From Rhodobacter sp. (GTDB taxonomy: Bacteria > Pseudomonadota > Alphaproteobacteria > Rhodobacterales > Rhodobacteraceae), in contig JADCEN010000006.1 in assembly GCA_020250175.1 (NCBI GenBank), forward strand, positions 1 through 64,000: 64,000 nt of DNA, read 5' to 3'. The position numbers were made by a program, and so were the translations under genes. Positions 7,570-16,391 of this stretch are shown piece by piece; within the stretch, counting starts at the first letter, position 1, and each line of letters begins with the position of its first letter. The notes under the pieces were generated by a model. The model was given only the letters and a program-made list of their open reading frames with translations, made no database searches and was not told the DNA's origin.

Positions 7570-10500
7570 TCAGATCCGGGTCCTGAGTGCCGCAAGCACG
7601 GCAAAGGGGCTGTCCGGATCAACCTTCTGCTCGCGCGGGGGGCGCGCCTCGAACACCTTGGGTTGGGTGTCGCGCGGGCGATCAGAACGCTCGGGGCGGT
7701 CAGGGCGGTCGGGGCGGTCATCCCGGTCAGCGGGTTTGCCGCCTTTTGGCCTGGGCTTGCCCTTGACGCCGTCGTTGCGCCCGCGCGGGCCGTCCTTCCG
7801 CCGCCCGTCCCCCTCGGGACGGTCCGTGCGGGGGCGGTCCGGGCGTTCCGGGCGATCCCCCGCCGTGGCCGGTGCCGCCGCATCTTCCTGCGCCGTGGCA
7901 GGGGCCGGGGCAGGGGCGGCGGATTGCGGGCCGTGTCTGCGCGCCTCCGGGCGCGCGCGCCGGGGGCCACGGTTTTCGCCGCCACGCGCGCGCGGTGCCC
8001 AGACGAAGGTATAGAAGCTTTCCATTTCAACGCCCGCCGCCGGGGCCGCATCCGCTTCACTGCGGGGCGGCGCGGCATCAGACGCGGGACCATCTGCCCC
8101 GGCCCCATGCGGGTCCGTCTGCCCGGAGTCTGCCGCAGGCGGTGCGGCACCTGCATCGGGACCCGCCGCAGGATCGGGCGCAACCCCTGCGTCACCTTCG
8201 GCAGGCACATCCGCTGCGACCGCGGGTGCGGGCACCGCTGCCGCCGCTTCGGGCCTGACTTTCGGCCGTTCCGACCTGTCGCCACGATAGCCAAGCCCTG
8301 CCATCAGATCGGCGAACTGATCCAGCGTCATGCCGGTGATCGACAGCATGTCGGCTGTCGCCTCAAAACCGGCGCGGCTGTCCTTTGCCCGCAGCAGATC
8401 GGCCAGCCGTTCCAGCATGTCGATCCGGATCGCGCGGCTGCCCGCCGGATGATAGCCCGCCAGCGTGTAGTGTTTCTTCGGAACATCAGCCAAGTAGGGA
8501 ATCGTCACCAGGCCAGGCGGCGGGCTTTCGGGAAACTCCTGCAACCCCTGCGCCAGCGACCACAGCACCAGGCGCAGCCGCGTCGGCGCGGGCTTGAGCA
8601 GCGGCGGCAGGAAAATGGTGAACTGGCCAAAGCGCACGCCATGCCGCCGCAGCACCGAGCGCAATTCCTGGTCCAGCGATTTCACGTCCGCAGCCACCTC
8701 GTCGCGCGGCAAGATGCCCAGACCTTCGACAAGGCGAAAGGCAAAACCGCGGGCCAGACCCTGCAATGCCTCGTCCCGGCCCATCGCCAGCAGCGGCTCG
8801 AACAGGGTTGCCACCTTGCGGTCGATGAAATGCTGCAGGCGGCGGCGCACCTTGTCGGCCACGTCGACCCCGGCTTCCTCGTCGACAAAGGCCTCGACCT
8901 GCGGCTTCATCGCTTCGGCCCCGGCAATCAGCTTGCCCACGGCCGAGGCCCCCCACATCAGGCCGCCCTGTTCGGTGAAATCAAGCTCGGTATCCGGCGC
9001 GTTGTAGAAGCGGTCCGCGCGCAGATGAAATTCCGGTTTCAGCGCCTCATATGCTGCCTGGCGCAACGTGCGCGCCTCGTCGGGCGAAGCCGACGCATCC
9101 TGGCGAAAGCGGAACCCTTCAAGACGGCCGACGAATTCGCCTTCCACCGCCACTTCGCCCTTGTCGTTCACCTCTGCCACAAGGCTCTCCTTCTGTTTCA
9201 ACCGGCGCAAAAGCACACTGGTGCGCCGGTCTACAAATCTTTGGGTCAGGCGGGCGTGAAGCGCGTCTGACAAGCGGTCTTCTACCGCGCGGGTCGCGTC
9301 ACGCCAATGACTTTCATCGGCGACCCATCCCTTGCGCTGCGCGACATAGGTCCAGGTGCGGATATAAGCGAGACGTTTCGAAAGGGCGTCGATATCGCCG
9401 TCGGTCCTGTCGATGCGGGCAATGTTCGTGGCAAGCCAGTCAACGGGCACCTGCCCCTTGTCGGCAAGAAAGCCGAAGATACGCGCAAGCAGCCCCGCAT
9501 GTTCCGCTTCGGAAATCGACCGGAAGTCGGGGATGCGGCAGACATCCCACAGCAGCCGTACCGCCAGGGGGCCGTGCAGCCTGTCCTGAATCTCGGGCAT
9601 CGCGGACAGGGCTTTCAGCGCCAGCACATCATCGCTGTCGCGCGCCCGCGTCAGCCAGTCGTTCGAGGTGGGCGCCTCCAGGCTGCCGATCAGCCGGGCG
9701 GCAGTGCCGAACTCCAGAACCTCGTTGCGCCAGTGCAGTTTCCTGACCGGGGCAAAGCGGTGGTTCTCGATGGCATCGATCAGCTCTTCGTCAAAGGGGC
9801 GCGCCTCGCCGGTGACCCCGAAGGACCCGTTGTCGGTATGCCGCCCCGCCCGGCCGGCGATCTGGCCGATCTCGTGGGGGAACAGCGGCCGCATGCGCCG
9901 CCCGTCATATTTGGCCGTCGCGGCAAAGGCGACGTGCCGGATATCCAGATTAAGGCCCATCCCGATGGCATCGGTGGCCACCAGATAGTCGACATCGCCG
10001 TTCTGATAGAGTGCCACCTGGGCATTGCGGGTGCGCGGCGAAAGCGCCCCCATGACCACGGCGCAGCCCCCCTTCTGGCGGCGGATCAGTTCGGCGATTG
10101 CATAGACATTTTCAACCGAAAAGCCGACAATCGCGCTGCGCGGTGGCATGCGGCTCAACTTCTTCGAACCAGCCCAGGCAAGCTGCGACAAGCGGTCCCG
10201 TTTGACGAAAGTCGCGTTCGGCACCAGCGCCGCAATCGCGCCGCGCATCGACTCGGACCCCAGAAGCAGCGTCTCGTGCAGCCCGCGCGCCGTCAGCAGG
10301 CGGTTGGTAAAGACATGGCCCCGCTCAGGGTCGGCGCAAAGCTGAATTTCGTCGATGGCGACATAATCCGCCCCGATCTCCAGCGGCATCGCCTCGACCG
10401 TGCAGACCCAGTACTGGGTGCGGTCGGGAACGATGCGTTCTTCGCCGGTGACCAGCGCCACCACCGACGGGCCGCGCGCCGCGACGATGCGGTCATAAAC

Positions 10501-10632
10501 CTCGCGCGCCAGCAGACGCAGCGGCAGGCCGATCACCCCGGTGCGGTGCGCCAGCATCCGTTCGATGGCATAATGAGTCTTGCCCGTATTCGTCGGGCCA
10601 AGGACCGCGACGACCCTCGCTGTTGCGCGCAT
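7570..10632 (-). CDS. Suv3/MgpS-like superfamily 2 RNA helicase with disordered tail
   Basis: This 1020-residue helicase has Walker A GPTNTGKT (residues 12-19), motif II DEIQ (94-97) and motif VI QIAGRAGR (257-264). The DEIQ and GPTNTGKT variants are typical of the Suv3 group, which in mitochondria works with an exoribonuclease to degrade RNA. A conserved region extends to about residue 780. The rest is a disordered Ala/Pro tail with a basic and acidic repeat block (RPDRPDRPERSDRP), ending in DSPFAVLAALRTR. The tail could bind RNA or partners. It lies upstream of the S4 gene with a 15-bp gap, which supports a shared RNA-metabolism unit. Antisense ORFs of 837 and 702 codons over it are shadows. 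Confidence 0.9.
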   Translation of the reverse strand: MRATARVVAVLGPTNTGKTHYAIERMLAHRTGVIGLPLRLLAREVYDRIVAARGPSVVALVTGEERIVPDRTQYWVCTVEAMPLEIGADYVAIDEIQLCADPERGHVFTNRLLTARGLHETLLLGSESMRGAIAALVPNATFVKRDRLSQLAWAGSKKLSRMPPRSAIVGFSVENVYAIAELIRRQKGGCAVVMGALSPRTRNAQVALYQNGDVDYLVATDAIGMGLNLDIRHVAFAATAKYDGRRMRPLFPHEIGQIAGRAGRHTDNGSFGVTGEARPFDEELIDAIENHRFAPVRKLHWRNEVLEFGTAARLIGSLEAPTSNDWLTRARDSDDVLALKALSAMPEIQDRLHGPLAVRLLWDVCRIPDFRSISEAEHAGLLARIFGFLADKGQVPVDWLATNIARIDRTDGDIDALSKRLAYIRTWTYVAQRKGWVADESHWRDATRAVEDRLSDALHARLTQRFVDRRTSVLLRRLKQKESLVAEVNDKGEVAVEGEFVGRLEGFRFRQDASASPDEARTLRQAAYEALKPEFHLRADRFYNAPDTELDFTEQGGLMWGASAVGKLIAGAEAMKPQVEAFVDEEAGVDVADKVRRRLQHFIDRKVATLFEPLLAMGRDEALQGLARGFAFRLVEGLGILPRDEVAADVKSLDQELRSVLRRHGVRFGQFTIFLPPLLKPAPTRLRLVLWSLAQGLQEFPESPPPGLVTIPYLADVPKKHYTLAGYHPAGSRAIRIDMLERLADLLRAKDSRAGFEATADMLSITGMTLDQFADLMAGLGYRGDRSERPKVRPEAAAAVPAPAVAADVPAEGDAGVAPDPAAGPDAGAAPPAADSGQTDPHGAGADGPASDAAPPRSEADAAPAAGVEMESFYTFVWAPRARGGENRGPRRARPEARRHGPQSAAPAPAPATAQEDAAAPATAGDRPERPDRPRTDRPEGDGRRKDGPRGRNDGVKGKPRPKGGKPADRDDRPDRPDRPERSDRPRDTQPKVFEARPPREQKVDPDSPFAVLAALRTRI

Positions 10633-10650
10633 GGGCCTGGTGCCTGTCCT

Positions 10651-11211
10651 TTAAAGTTCCTGCCCGGCCGCTTCGGCCTCAAGCCGTTCCACCGATGCCT
10701 TCACGCCCTGAAGCTGCGGATGTATGGCAAGCGCCGCCTTGTAGGCGGCAAGGGCACCTTCGCTGTCGCCAAGCTCTTCAAGGATCATCCCAAGCCCCGA
10801 AAGGGCCCCGAAGTGCCGGGGGTTCAGGGTCAGCGTCTTGCCGATATCCGAGACCGAGGGGCCGTATTGGCCCGCCTGAAAGTAGGCGGTTGCCAGCGCG
10901 TTCCAGCCTTCCGCAAAATCAGGCGCATGGTCTGTCAGGGCCGTCAGATGGTCGATGGCCGCCTCCGGATCGCCCTCGCGCAGGGCGGTGCGGCCACGTT
11001 CCAGCAAAAGGTCCATGGCCGCAGAGCCGGACTTGGACCATTCCGCCACGATTTCCCGTTCGATCCGCTGGGCAGAGGTTTCATCAGCCGTCGACAGCGC
11101 GATGAACAGCTCGTCCAGCTTGGCAGTCTGCGCCACTGCCGGGCCACACGGCAGCAGGATCGGCAGAAATGCCGCAACGATCAGATTGCAGAGCCATGTT
11201 CGCGCTTTCAT
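10651..11211 (-). CDS. Secreted tetratricopeptide repeat protein
   Basis: This 186-residue protein starts MKARTWLCNLIVAAFLPILL and has a signal peptide ending near AVA-QTAK. About three TPR units follow (GWNALATAYFQAGQYGPSV, HFGALSGLGMILEELGDSEGALAAYKAAL). TPR proteins act as scaffolds in the periplasm or at membranes; no specific partner is evident. The ORF track extends to 11499, but the upstream part overlaps the SCP2 gene on the other strand and lacks a signal peptide, so ATG at 11211 is preferred. It ends 18 bp before the helicase start and may lead that transcription unit. Confidence 0.8.
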   Translation of the reverse strand: MKARTWLCNLIVAAFLPILLPCGPAVAQTAKLDELFIALSTADETSAQRIEREIVAEWSKSGSAAMDLLLERGRTALREGDPEAAIDHLTALTDHAPDFAEGWNALATAYFQAGQYGPSVSDIGKTLTLNPRHFGALSGLGMILEELGDSEGALAAYKAALAIHPQLQGVKASVERLEAEAAGQEL

Positions 11212-11278
11212 AACAAAACGAGTGTAGCGCACGGCGGGAGAAGGTCCATATCCCGCCAAATCACAATCGGAGGATCGC

Positions 11279-11566
11279 ATGAGCAGTGTCATCGAGGCGG
11301 CCGTGGCCGCGTTGCAGGAAAAGGTGCCAGACGGGTTCGACGGTGTCGTCAAGTTTGTGCTGGCCGGAGAGGGCGCGATCATGATCGACCGGACCGGGGT
11401 GCGCGCCGCCGATGAAGAGGCGGGCGTGACACTGACCGCCGACGCCGCCGTGTTCCAGGCCATTCTTGACGGGACGATGAACCCGATGGCGGCGTTCATG
11501 AGCGGGAAGCTGGCTGTGGACGGTTCGATGGCGCTTGCGATGAAACTCGGCTCGGCGCTGTCCTGA
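11279..11566 (+). CDS. SCP2 sterol-binding domain protein
   Basis: This 95-residue protein is a single SCP2 fold (FDGVVKFVLAGEGAIMIDRTGV, then LTADAAVFQAILDGTMNPMAAFMSGKLAVDG). Bacterial stand-alone SCP2 proteins bind lipids or acyl ligands in the cytoplasm. A GGAGG Shine-Dalgarno precedes the ATG. The next gene, a lipase-like hydrolase, begins 4 bp after its stop, so the two form a probable lipid-related operon. It is divergent from the TPR gene. Confidence 0.9.
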   Translation: MSSVIEAAVAALQEKVPDGFDGVVKFVLAGEGAIMIDRTGVRAADEEAGVTLTADAAVFQAILDGTMNPMAAFMSGKLAVDGSMALAMKLGSALS

Positions 11567-11570
11567 GGTC

Positions 11571-12506
11571 ATGACGGCAGACGCCCCCTTCTTTGCCGAC
11601 CTTGCCGATGGCCCTGACGGGGGCCATGCCCTTTGGCTGACGGCCGGGGACGGGGTGCGCCTGCGGATCGCGGTCTGGCCGCAGGGCAGCAGGGGCACGG
11701 TCCTGATCTTGCCCGGCCGCACCGAATGCGTCGAGAAATACGGCCGCGCCGCAGGTGATCTGGCGCGGCGCGGTTACGCCAGCGTGGCGGTGGACTGGCG
11801 CGGTCAGGGCCTGTCAGACCGGCTGGCCGCGATGCCGATGCTGGGGCATGTCGCCCGGTTCCGCGATTATCAGCGCGATCTGGGTGCGGTCAGGGCGGCG
11901 CTTGCAACCCTGAATTTGCCGCAGCCGCTGTTTCTGCTGGCCCATTCCATGGGCGGCACCATCGCGCTGCGCGCCCTGATCGACGGGTTCCCGGTGCAGG
12001 CCGCCGCCTTTACCGCGCCGATGTGGGGCATCCGCATCGCGCCCACGCTGCGCCCGCTGGCCTGGGCAATTGCCACCGGCGCGCGCGCCGCCGGGCGGGG
12101 CCTGTTGCTTGCGCCGGGAACCAACCTGACCTGCTATCTGGCGGTGGCCCCCTTTGAAGGCAATCTGCTGACGACGGATGCCAAGATGTACGGGTGGATG
12201 CAAAGCCATGTCGTAAGCCACCCGGAACTGGGCCTGGGCGGCCCCACCCTGCACTGGCTGCACGAGGCGCTGCTGGAATGCCGTCGGCTGCGGGCGGCCC
12301 CGTCGCCCCGCGTGCCTGCCGTGGTGTTCCTGGGGTCAGAGGAAAAGATCGTCACGGTGGAAGATATCCGCCGCCGCATGGGTCGCTGGCCCGGCGGCAC
12401 GCTGGAGCTTGTGCCGAAGGCAGAACATGAAGTGCTGATGGAGACGCCCGCGATCCGCGCCCGTGCCTTTGACCGGATTGCAGCCCTGTTTGACACGCGG
12501 CGCTGA
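11571..12506 (+). CDS. Alpha/beta hydrolase, lysophospholipase/monoacylglycerol lipase-like
   Basis: This 311-residue cytoplasmic hydrolase has the nucleophile elbow AHSMGG with Ser126. The oxyanion region is LILPGRTECVEKYGR, followed by VDWRGQGLSD. Late acid and histidine residues lie in GSEEKIVTVED and KAEHEVLMET. This layout matches PldB/monoglyceride-lipase-type enzymes that hydrolyse lysophospholipids or monoacylglycerols. It is tightly coupled to the SCP2 gene (4-bp gap). A mosaic repeat block begins immediately after its stop codon. Substrate is inferred from family. Confidence 0.87.
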   Translation: MTADAPFFADLADGPDGGHALWLTAGDGVRLRIAVWPQGSRGTVLILPGRTECVEKYGRAAGDLARRGYASVAVDWRGQGLSDRLAAMPMLGHVARFRDYQRDLGAVRAALATLNLPQPLFLLAHSMGGTIALRALIDGFPVQAAAFTAPMWGIRIAPTLRPLAWAIATGARAAGRGLLLAPGTNLTCYLAVAPFEGNLLTTDAKMYGWMQSHVVSHPELGLGGPTLHWLHEALLECRRLRAAPSPRVPAVVFLGSEEKIVTVEDIRRRMGRWPGGTLELVPKAEHEVLMETPAIRARAFDRIAALFDTRR

Positions 12507-12509
12507 CAG

Positions 12510-13020
12510 GGTGCTGAAAAGTGCCGCCCGCCTGGGCGGCCTGAGCGGAAAGCCGGAAACCCATTTGCCTGCGCGCACCCAGCGCGGTCCTGCCGGGCAC
12601 TTGCCCGTCCCCTGCGCCGAGCATGCCCTATGTCGGCCTGGGGCCAAAGCCCCCGGCTGGTCTTGATGCCAGCATGGTGCCGTGGCAGGGGCGATGGCCC
12701 CTGCCAAAAGCGCGGTTCGGGGCCTGACCCTGCGCCGCTTCGGTCAGGGATCAGGGTCCTGCAAGGACCGGTCATTCATTCATAACGCAGGCAAGCGCCC
12801 GCCATGGGCGGGTCGGATACTGGCCGGGGGCTTTGGCCCCCAGCGCGCCTGCGGCACGCAGAGCGCAGAGCCGGGGCGATGGCCCCGGTCAGACCGCGCG
12901 GGGCGCGCGCAGGCGGCAAAGCTTCCTGCTTTCCAGCCAGCAGACCCTGCGGCCGGCACCGTTTCAGCACCTTCCATGCGGCCAGCATCCGGTCAACACG
13001 GGCCACGGGACCTCGGGTGA
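12510..13020. repeat. Mosaic hairpin repeat block 1 (two inverted copies)
   Basis: This ~510-bp intergenic stretch consists of two related copies in opposite orientation. Each outer end carries GGTGCTGAAA, one at 12515 on the plus strand and its mirror near 12965. Three hairpin modules recur. Module A is GGGGCCAAAGCCCC (about 12640 and, inverted, 12826). Module B is GGCAGGGGCGATGGCCCCTG (12684-12705), with a shorter form CCGGGGCGATGGCCCCGG at 12871-12888. Module C is CCCGCCATGGGCGGG (12798-12812). The same modules reappear at 26.4-26.9 kb. ORFs called here have repeat-driven composition and are not genes. Confidence 0.75.
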
Positions 13021-13093
13021 TCACGCGCCCGGACAGTGGCGCAGGTTGCGCCGGAAAGGTCCGATGACAGGCGGCAGGGCCCAGTTCCGCCGA

Positions 13094-13518
13094 TCATGCC
13101 GCCCGATCATCCGATGTCGGCGCGATTTCGGTGATGCCCGTTCCGGTCACTTGCCCCGGGTGATTCAGCGCCAGCCCGCAGGCCACGCGCCCCCGGTCAT
13201 CGCCAGGGACCGTCGCCTGCGAAAGGCCCGGTGCCGTCATCCGGGCCACGACATCCTGCGCCATGCCGCGCTTGGAACAACTGGTATCGGCAGCATCGTC
13301 CGGCGGGCATCGCTTTGGCCATAGGCGCGCGGATCGGGACTGTTCACGCGGCTCCGCGCGACAAAGGCGGCGGCGATGCGCCACCAGCACTTGCCGTTCT
13401 GCGGATGGCCGTGCAGCAGGATCAGCGGCGCGCGCTGCCCCGCCTTCTGCACGGACAGGGCGATGCCCTTCCCCGCAACGCGTCGCCGGGTGAGACCTGC
13501 AATCGTTTCGGTGATCAC
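13094..13518 (-). pseudogene. Haloacetate dehalogenase-like alpha/beta hydrolase, frameshifted and truncated
   Basis: Two frames must be joined to read this gene. From GTG at 13518 the frame gives ITETIAGLTRRRVAGKGIAL, LILLHGHPQNGKCWW and DPRAYGQSDARR. It then shifts, and a second frame continues with CSKRGMAQDVVARM, GDDRGRVACGLALNHPGQV and a stop at 13094. These segments follow the order of haloacetate/fluoroacetate dehalogenases (HG-P-Q, DLRGYG, GHDRGGRVA). The nucleophile histidine context is lost and the C-terminal two thirds are missing. The start overlaps the DUF1643 stop by GTGA, so it was once translationally coupled. Repeat block 1 lies just beyond the truncation point. Confidence 0.7.
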
Positions 13519-14027
13519 GCCAGATCCCAGGGTTCGGGCTGGCGGGAATAGCCGATATAGAGCGGGTGCTTCGGCTGGCCGCCCTGCGTCAGGCCAAGAT
13601 GCCACAGCGGGCGGCCCGTGGCGCGCAGGATCCGGGCCACCCGGTGGCCGCGATCCAGATACGTGCCATGGCTGCCCCAGGCACAGATGATCCGGTCCGC
13701 CCATCGGGCACTGTCGGCAATCGCCGCATCATTGCCCGGCCCGACCGGATCGGGCTCTGCCCGCATCACGCGCGGATCGGTGGCGCGGAAGGCGAAGATA
13801 TTGGTCACGCGGAAGGCCCCAAAGCCCAGCGCCCTTGCCCGGCGTTCGCAGCGTTCCACCGTGGGGTCGTTCTGGAACTCGGTGGCGGTGGACGGGTTGA
13901 GCATGACAAACAGCGCCTGCGGCCCGGCCCTGTCCCAGGTCCGCGTCAGCAGGTAGCGATACCTTTCGCAGGGCGAATAAACGGCGGTACTGTCCGCATC
14001 GCCCTTCTGGTGGTGGCGGGTGATCAT
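13515..14027 (-). CDS. DUF1643 domain protein
   Basis: This 170-residue protein covers a whole DUF1643 domain: YRYLLTRTWD, LFVMLNPSTATEFQNDPTVERC, then FRVTNIFAFRATDP and ICAWGSHGTY. The family is widespread in bacteria and has no assigned biochemical function; it is sometimes found near mobile or defence genes. Here it sits between truB and the broken hydrolase gene on the same strand. Its last bases overlap the pseudogene start. No membrane segment or signal peptide is present. Confidence 0.85.
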   Translation of the reverse strand: MITRHHQKGDADSTAVYSPCERYRYLLTRTWDRAGPQALFVMLNPSTATEFQNDPTVERCERRARALGFGAFRVTNIFAFRATDPRVMRAEPDPVGPGNDAAIADSARWADRIICAWGSHGTYLDRGHRVARILRATGRPLWHLGLTQGGQPKHPLYIGYSRQPEPWDLA

Positions 14028-14125
14028 GGCGGCCTGCCGGAATGTTGCGCCTCAGCGTAGTTTCGCGGGCGGGCCGGGGCAAGGGCGAAGCCGCCCCCCG
14101 TTGGCCGGTGGAAAATGCAGGGCCG

Positions 14126-15040
14126 CTAGCCTGCCCCTGCGGCAAACACCCGGCTGGGGTACAACTCGCCGGCCTTGTAGATACCCACGGCAACCGCGCG
14201 CCCCTGATAGCTGGCCCAGGCTTCATCGCCGTAATCCACCGAAGCGGCGATCACCATGCCGGGGTTGCCGTTGCGCAGGCGTGCGGCCCCTTCCGGGGTG
14301 GCGGGAAGTTCGGGCAGCTCCGCCAGACCTTCCTCCAGCGGGCGCAGCAGGGCGTCGATCCCGGCTGTGCGGGCCAGCGCCTCGATCTGCTCCATCGACA
14401 CGCCGTCAGCCGCATCAAACGGACCGGACCAGGTACGGCGCAGCCCGGCGACATGGCCAAGGCAGCCCAGCGCCGCCCCCAGATCGCGGGCAATGGCGCG
14501 CACATAGCCGCCCTTGCCGCAGACCATCTCCAGTTCGGCATGATCCCCATCGGGGCGCGACAGCAGCGTCAGGCTTTCCACCCACAGCGGGCGGGCGGCA
14601 ATTTCAAAGGCCTCGCCCTCGCGTGCCAGATCATAGGCGCGCTCGCCATCGATCTTGACGGCAGAAAACTGCGGCGGGGTCTGCAGGATTTCACCCCGGA
14701 ACGCCGTCAGCGCCGCCTCGATCTGCGCATCGGTGGGGCGGCTGTCCGACGTGGCGATGACCGTGCCTTCGGCATCATCCGTCGTGGTGGAGGCCCCGAA
14801 GCGCACCAGGAAACGGTAGCATTTCAGCGCATCGGTGATATAGGGTACGGTCTTGGTCGCCTCGCCCAGCGCCACGGCCAGAACGCCCGTCGCCGCCGGG
14901 TCCAGCGTGCCGGCATGCCCCGCCTTCTGCGCCTGAAACGCCCATTTGACCTTGTTGACAACAGCGGTGGAGGTGACCCCCGCAGGCTTGTCCACGATCA
15001 GCCAGCCGGAAATGTCCCTGCCCTTGCGCCTGCCTGCCAT
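14126..15040 (-). CDS. truB: tRNA pseudouridine(55) synthase TruB
   Basis: TruB isomerises U55 in the T-loop of all elongator tRNAs. The 304-residue protein opens [21 protein letters not shown] and carries the catalytic loop [14 protein letters not shown] with Asp47. The [21 protein letters not shown] segment and the [12 protein letters not shown] motif of the TruB family follow. The ORF track starts 73 codons earlier, but ATG at 15040 fits the family N-terminus. It lies in the order rbfA - DUF2233 - truB on the minus strand, so the common rbfA-truB ribosome/tRNA neighbourhood is split by one secreted-protein gene. Confidence 0.95.
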   Translation of the reverse strand: MAGRRKGRDISGWLIVDKPAGVTSTAVVNKVKWAFQAQKAGHAGTLDPAATGVLAVALGEATKTVPYITDALKCYRFLVRFGASTTTDDAEGTVIATSDSRPTDAQIEAALTAFRGEILQTPPQFSAVKIDGERAYDLAREGEAFEIAARPLWVESLTLLSRPDGDHAELEMVCGKGGYVRAIARDLGAALGCLGHVAGLRRTWSGPFDAADGVSMEQIEALARTAGIDALLRPLEEGLAELPELPATPEGAARLRNGNPGMVIAASVDYGDEAWASYQGRAVAVGIYKAGELYPSRVFAAGAG

Positions 15041-15128
15041 GATCGCCCCCTTCCCGCAAAGCCCGCCTGCTAGCGCAGGAACTGGGGCGAGGGAAGACGG
15101 CTCGGGGGTGGGGCGGCAAGTACGCGCC

Positions 15129-15863
15129 CTACCCCGCCGGAACCACCGTGCCCACAATCGGCCCCATCGGAAAACCAAGGTCACGCCGCCCCATGTCGGG
15201 GGCGAACAGGCGCGAGACATTGCCGTCGAAATACAGCGCCTGCGGCGTGCGCAGCGCATCGCGGAAGACCCGCGCGAATTCGGCGAAGTTCACCCGGCCC
15301 TGCGAGATGACGAAATATGCCCGGCGGCCATCGGCGCTGACGCCCACGCCATTGCGGATATAGCGCGACGGGCTGTCGGGGATGAACCTGGGGTGCAGGG
15401 CACCGTCGATCACCAGCATCGGGCCGGACTGCGTGGCAAAGCGGCAGCGCGGCGGGGCCGCCTTGAAGGCGCGCGATTCGATCACCGCAAAGCGGTCGCC
15501 AATACAGAACACGCCGTTCGGCAGCAGGCCGAAGTTGCCCGGCCCGTCCGAGGTGACGATCCGGGCGCGTTCTTCGCCGTTCTCGATCATCAGCCCCACC
15601 GGCGCGCGGTCGGGGTGGTACATGCCCGCATTCATCGCAAAGCCAAGCGTAGCCCCTTCAGATGCCAGCGCCTCGTTGATCCGGTCAAAGGTGCCGAAGG
15701 GTTCGCCATCGGGTGCGGTCTGAAACAGGCGCAGGTCTTCGGCGGCAGACACCTCGCAGACCGTATAGTCGCGGCCTTCATGGCTTTGGTCGCGGCAGAC
15801 CGTCCCGGCCAAGGCCGGCGTGGCCATCAGGCCAAGACAGGCGACAAGGGCCGCGCGCCGCAC
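15129..15863 (-). CDS. Phosphodiester glycosidase-type (DUF2233/NAGPA) secreted protein
   Basis: This 244-residue protein starts [19 protein letters not shown], a cleavable signal peptide. A DUF2233 fold follows: [24 protein letters not shown], then [25 protein letters not shown] and the C-terminal [11 protein letters not shown]. The domain is related to the mammalian uncovering enzyme NAGPA and to YigE-type bacterial proteins; periplasmic sugar-phosphodiester hydrolysis is a family inference. It is inserted between rbfA (3 bp upstream) and truB, so it is co-transcribed with translation genes without an obvious functional link. Confidence 0.85.
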   Translation of the reverse strand: MRRAALVACLGLMATPALAGTVCRDQSHEGRDYTVCEVSAAEDLRLFQTAPDGEPFGTFDRINEALASEGATLGFAMNAGMYHPDRAPVGLMIENGEERARIVTSDGPGNFGLLPNGVFCIGDRFAVIESRAFKAAPPRCRFATQSGPMLVIDGALHPRFIPDSPSRYIRNGVGVSADGRRAYFVISQGRVNFAEFARVFRDALRTPQALYFDGNVSRLFAPDMGRRDLGFPMGPIVGTVVPAG

Positions 15864-15866
15864 CGG

Positions 15867-16292
15867 TCAATCCCCGGCCGGGTCGGCACCGTCCCCGGTG
15901 GCCCTGATGTCGCGCTGCACGGCCTCGTCCGAGAACAGTCGGCGCGCCTCGTCCAGCCGGTCAAAGGTGTCATCGGCCTGATAGCGCAGTTCCGGCACGT
16001 TCCGGAGCAGCACATTCCGTGCCACGGCACGGCGCAGCTCGTGATTGTTCCGCTTCAGTGCCGCAATCGCCTCGTCCTTGCCCTGCCCGCCCAGGGGCAG
16101 CGCATAGACCGTGGCGATGCGCAGGTCGGGCGACACGCGCACCTCGCCCACCGTGATCGACATGCGGTTCAGGTCGGGATCATGGATTTCCTGCCGCGAC
16201 AGGGTTTCGGACAGCGTCCGCCGGATCAGTTCGCCGACGCGAAGCTGTCGCTGCGAAGGGCCTTTGCCGGGGAAAGATCGCTGCTGTGCCAT
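15867..16292 (-). CDS. rbfA: 30S ribosome-binding factor A
   Basis: RbfA binds immature 30S subunits and helps process the 5' end of 16S rRNA; it matters for cold growth. The 141-residue protein has a KH-like fold: SQRQLRVGELIRRTLSETL, then ITVGEVRVSPDLRIATVYALPLGG, and VPELRYQADDTFDRLDEARRL. ATG at 16292 (MAQQRSFPG) is preferred to the 20-codon longer ORF because the family begins here. It is divergent from dapB across 99 bp and heads the minus-strand run rbfA - DUF2233 - truB. Confidence 0.95.
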   Translation of the reverse strand: MAQQRSFPGKGPSQRQLRVGELIRRTLSETLSRQEIHDPDLNRMSITVGEVRVSPDLRIATVYALPLGGQGKDEAIAALKRNNHELRRAVARNVLLRNVPELRYQADDTFDRLDEARRLFSDEAVQRDIRATGDGADPAGD

Positions 16293-16391
16293 CCTTGCGC
16301 ATGTAAGGCCTTTCGCAGCACCCCGCAACGGCGCGCTTGCGCGGGCAGTCAAAGCCGCTAAGCAAGACCGGTCACTTTTGGGGGAACATGC

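Noticed and set aside
6757-9270. 837-codon plus-strand ORF
   Set aside because: It is antisense to the intact Suv3-like helicase, S4 and fdxA genes. Its translation is a low-complexity shadow of high-GC coding sequence.
9307-11415. 702-codon plus-strand ORF
   Set aside because: It is antisense to the helicase core and TPR gene, which carry clear motifs. No family features are seen.
12510-13020. CRISPR array
   Set aside because: Repeats are inverted hairpin modules of uneven spacing, not direct repeats with regular spacers, and no cas gene is present.
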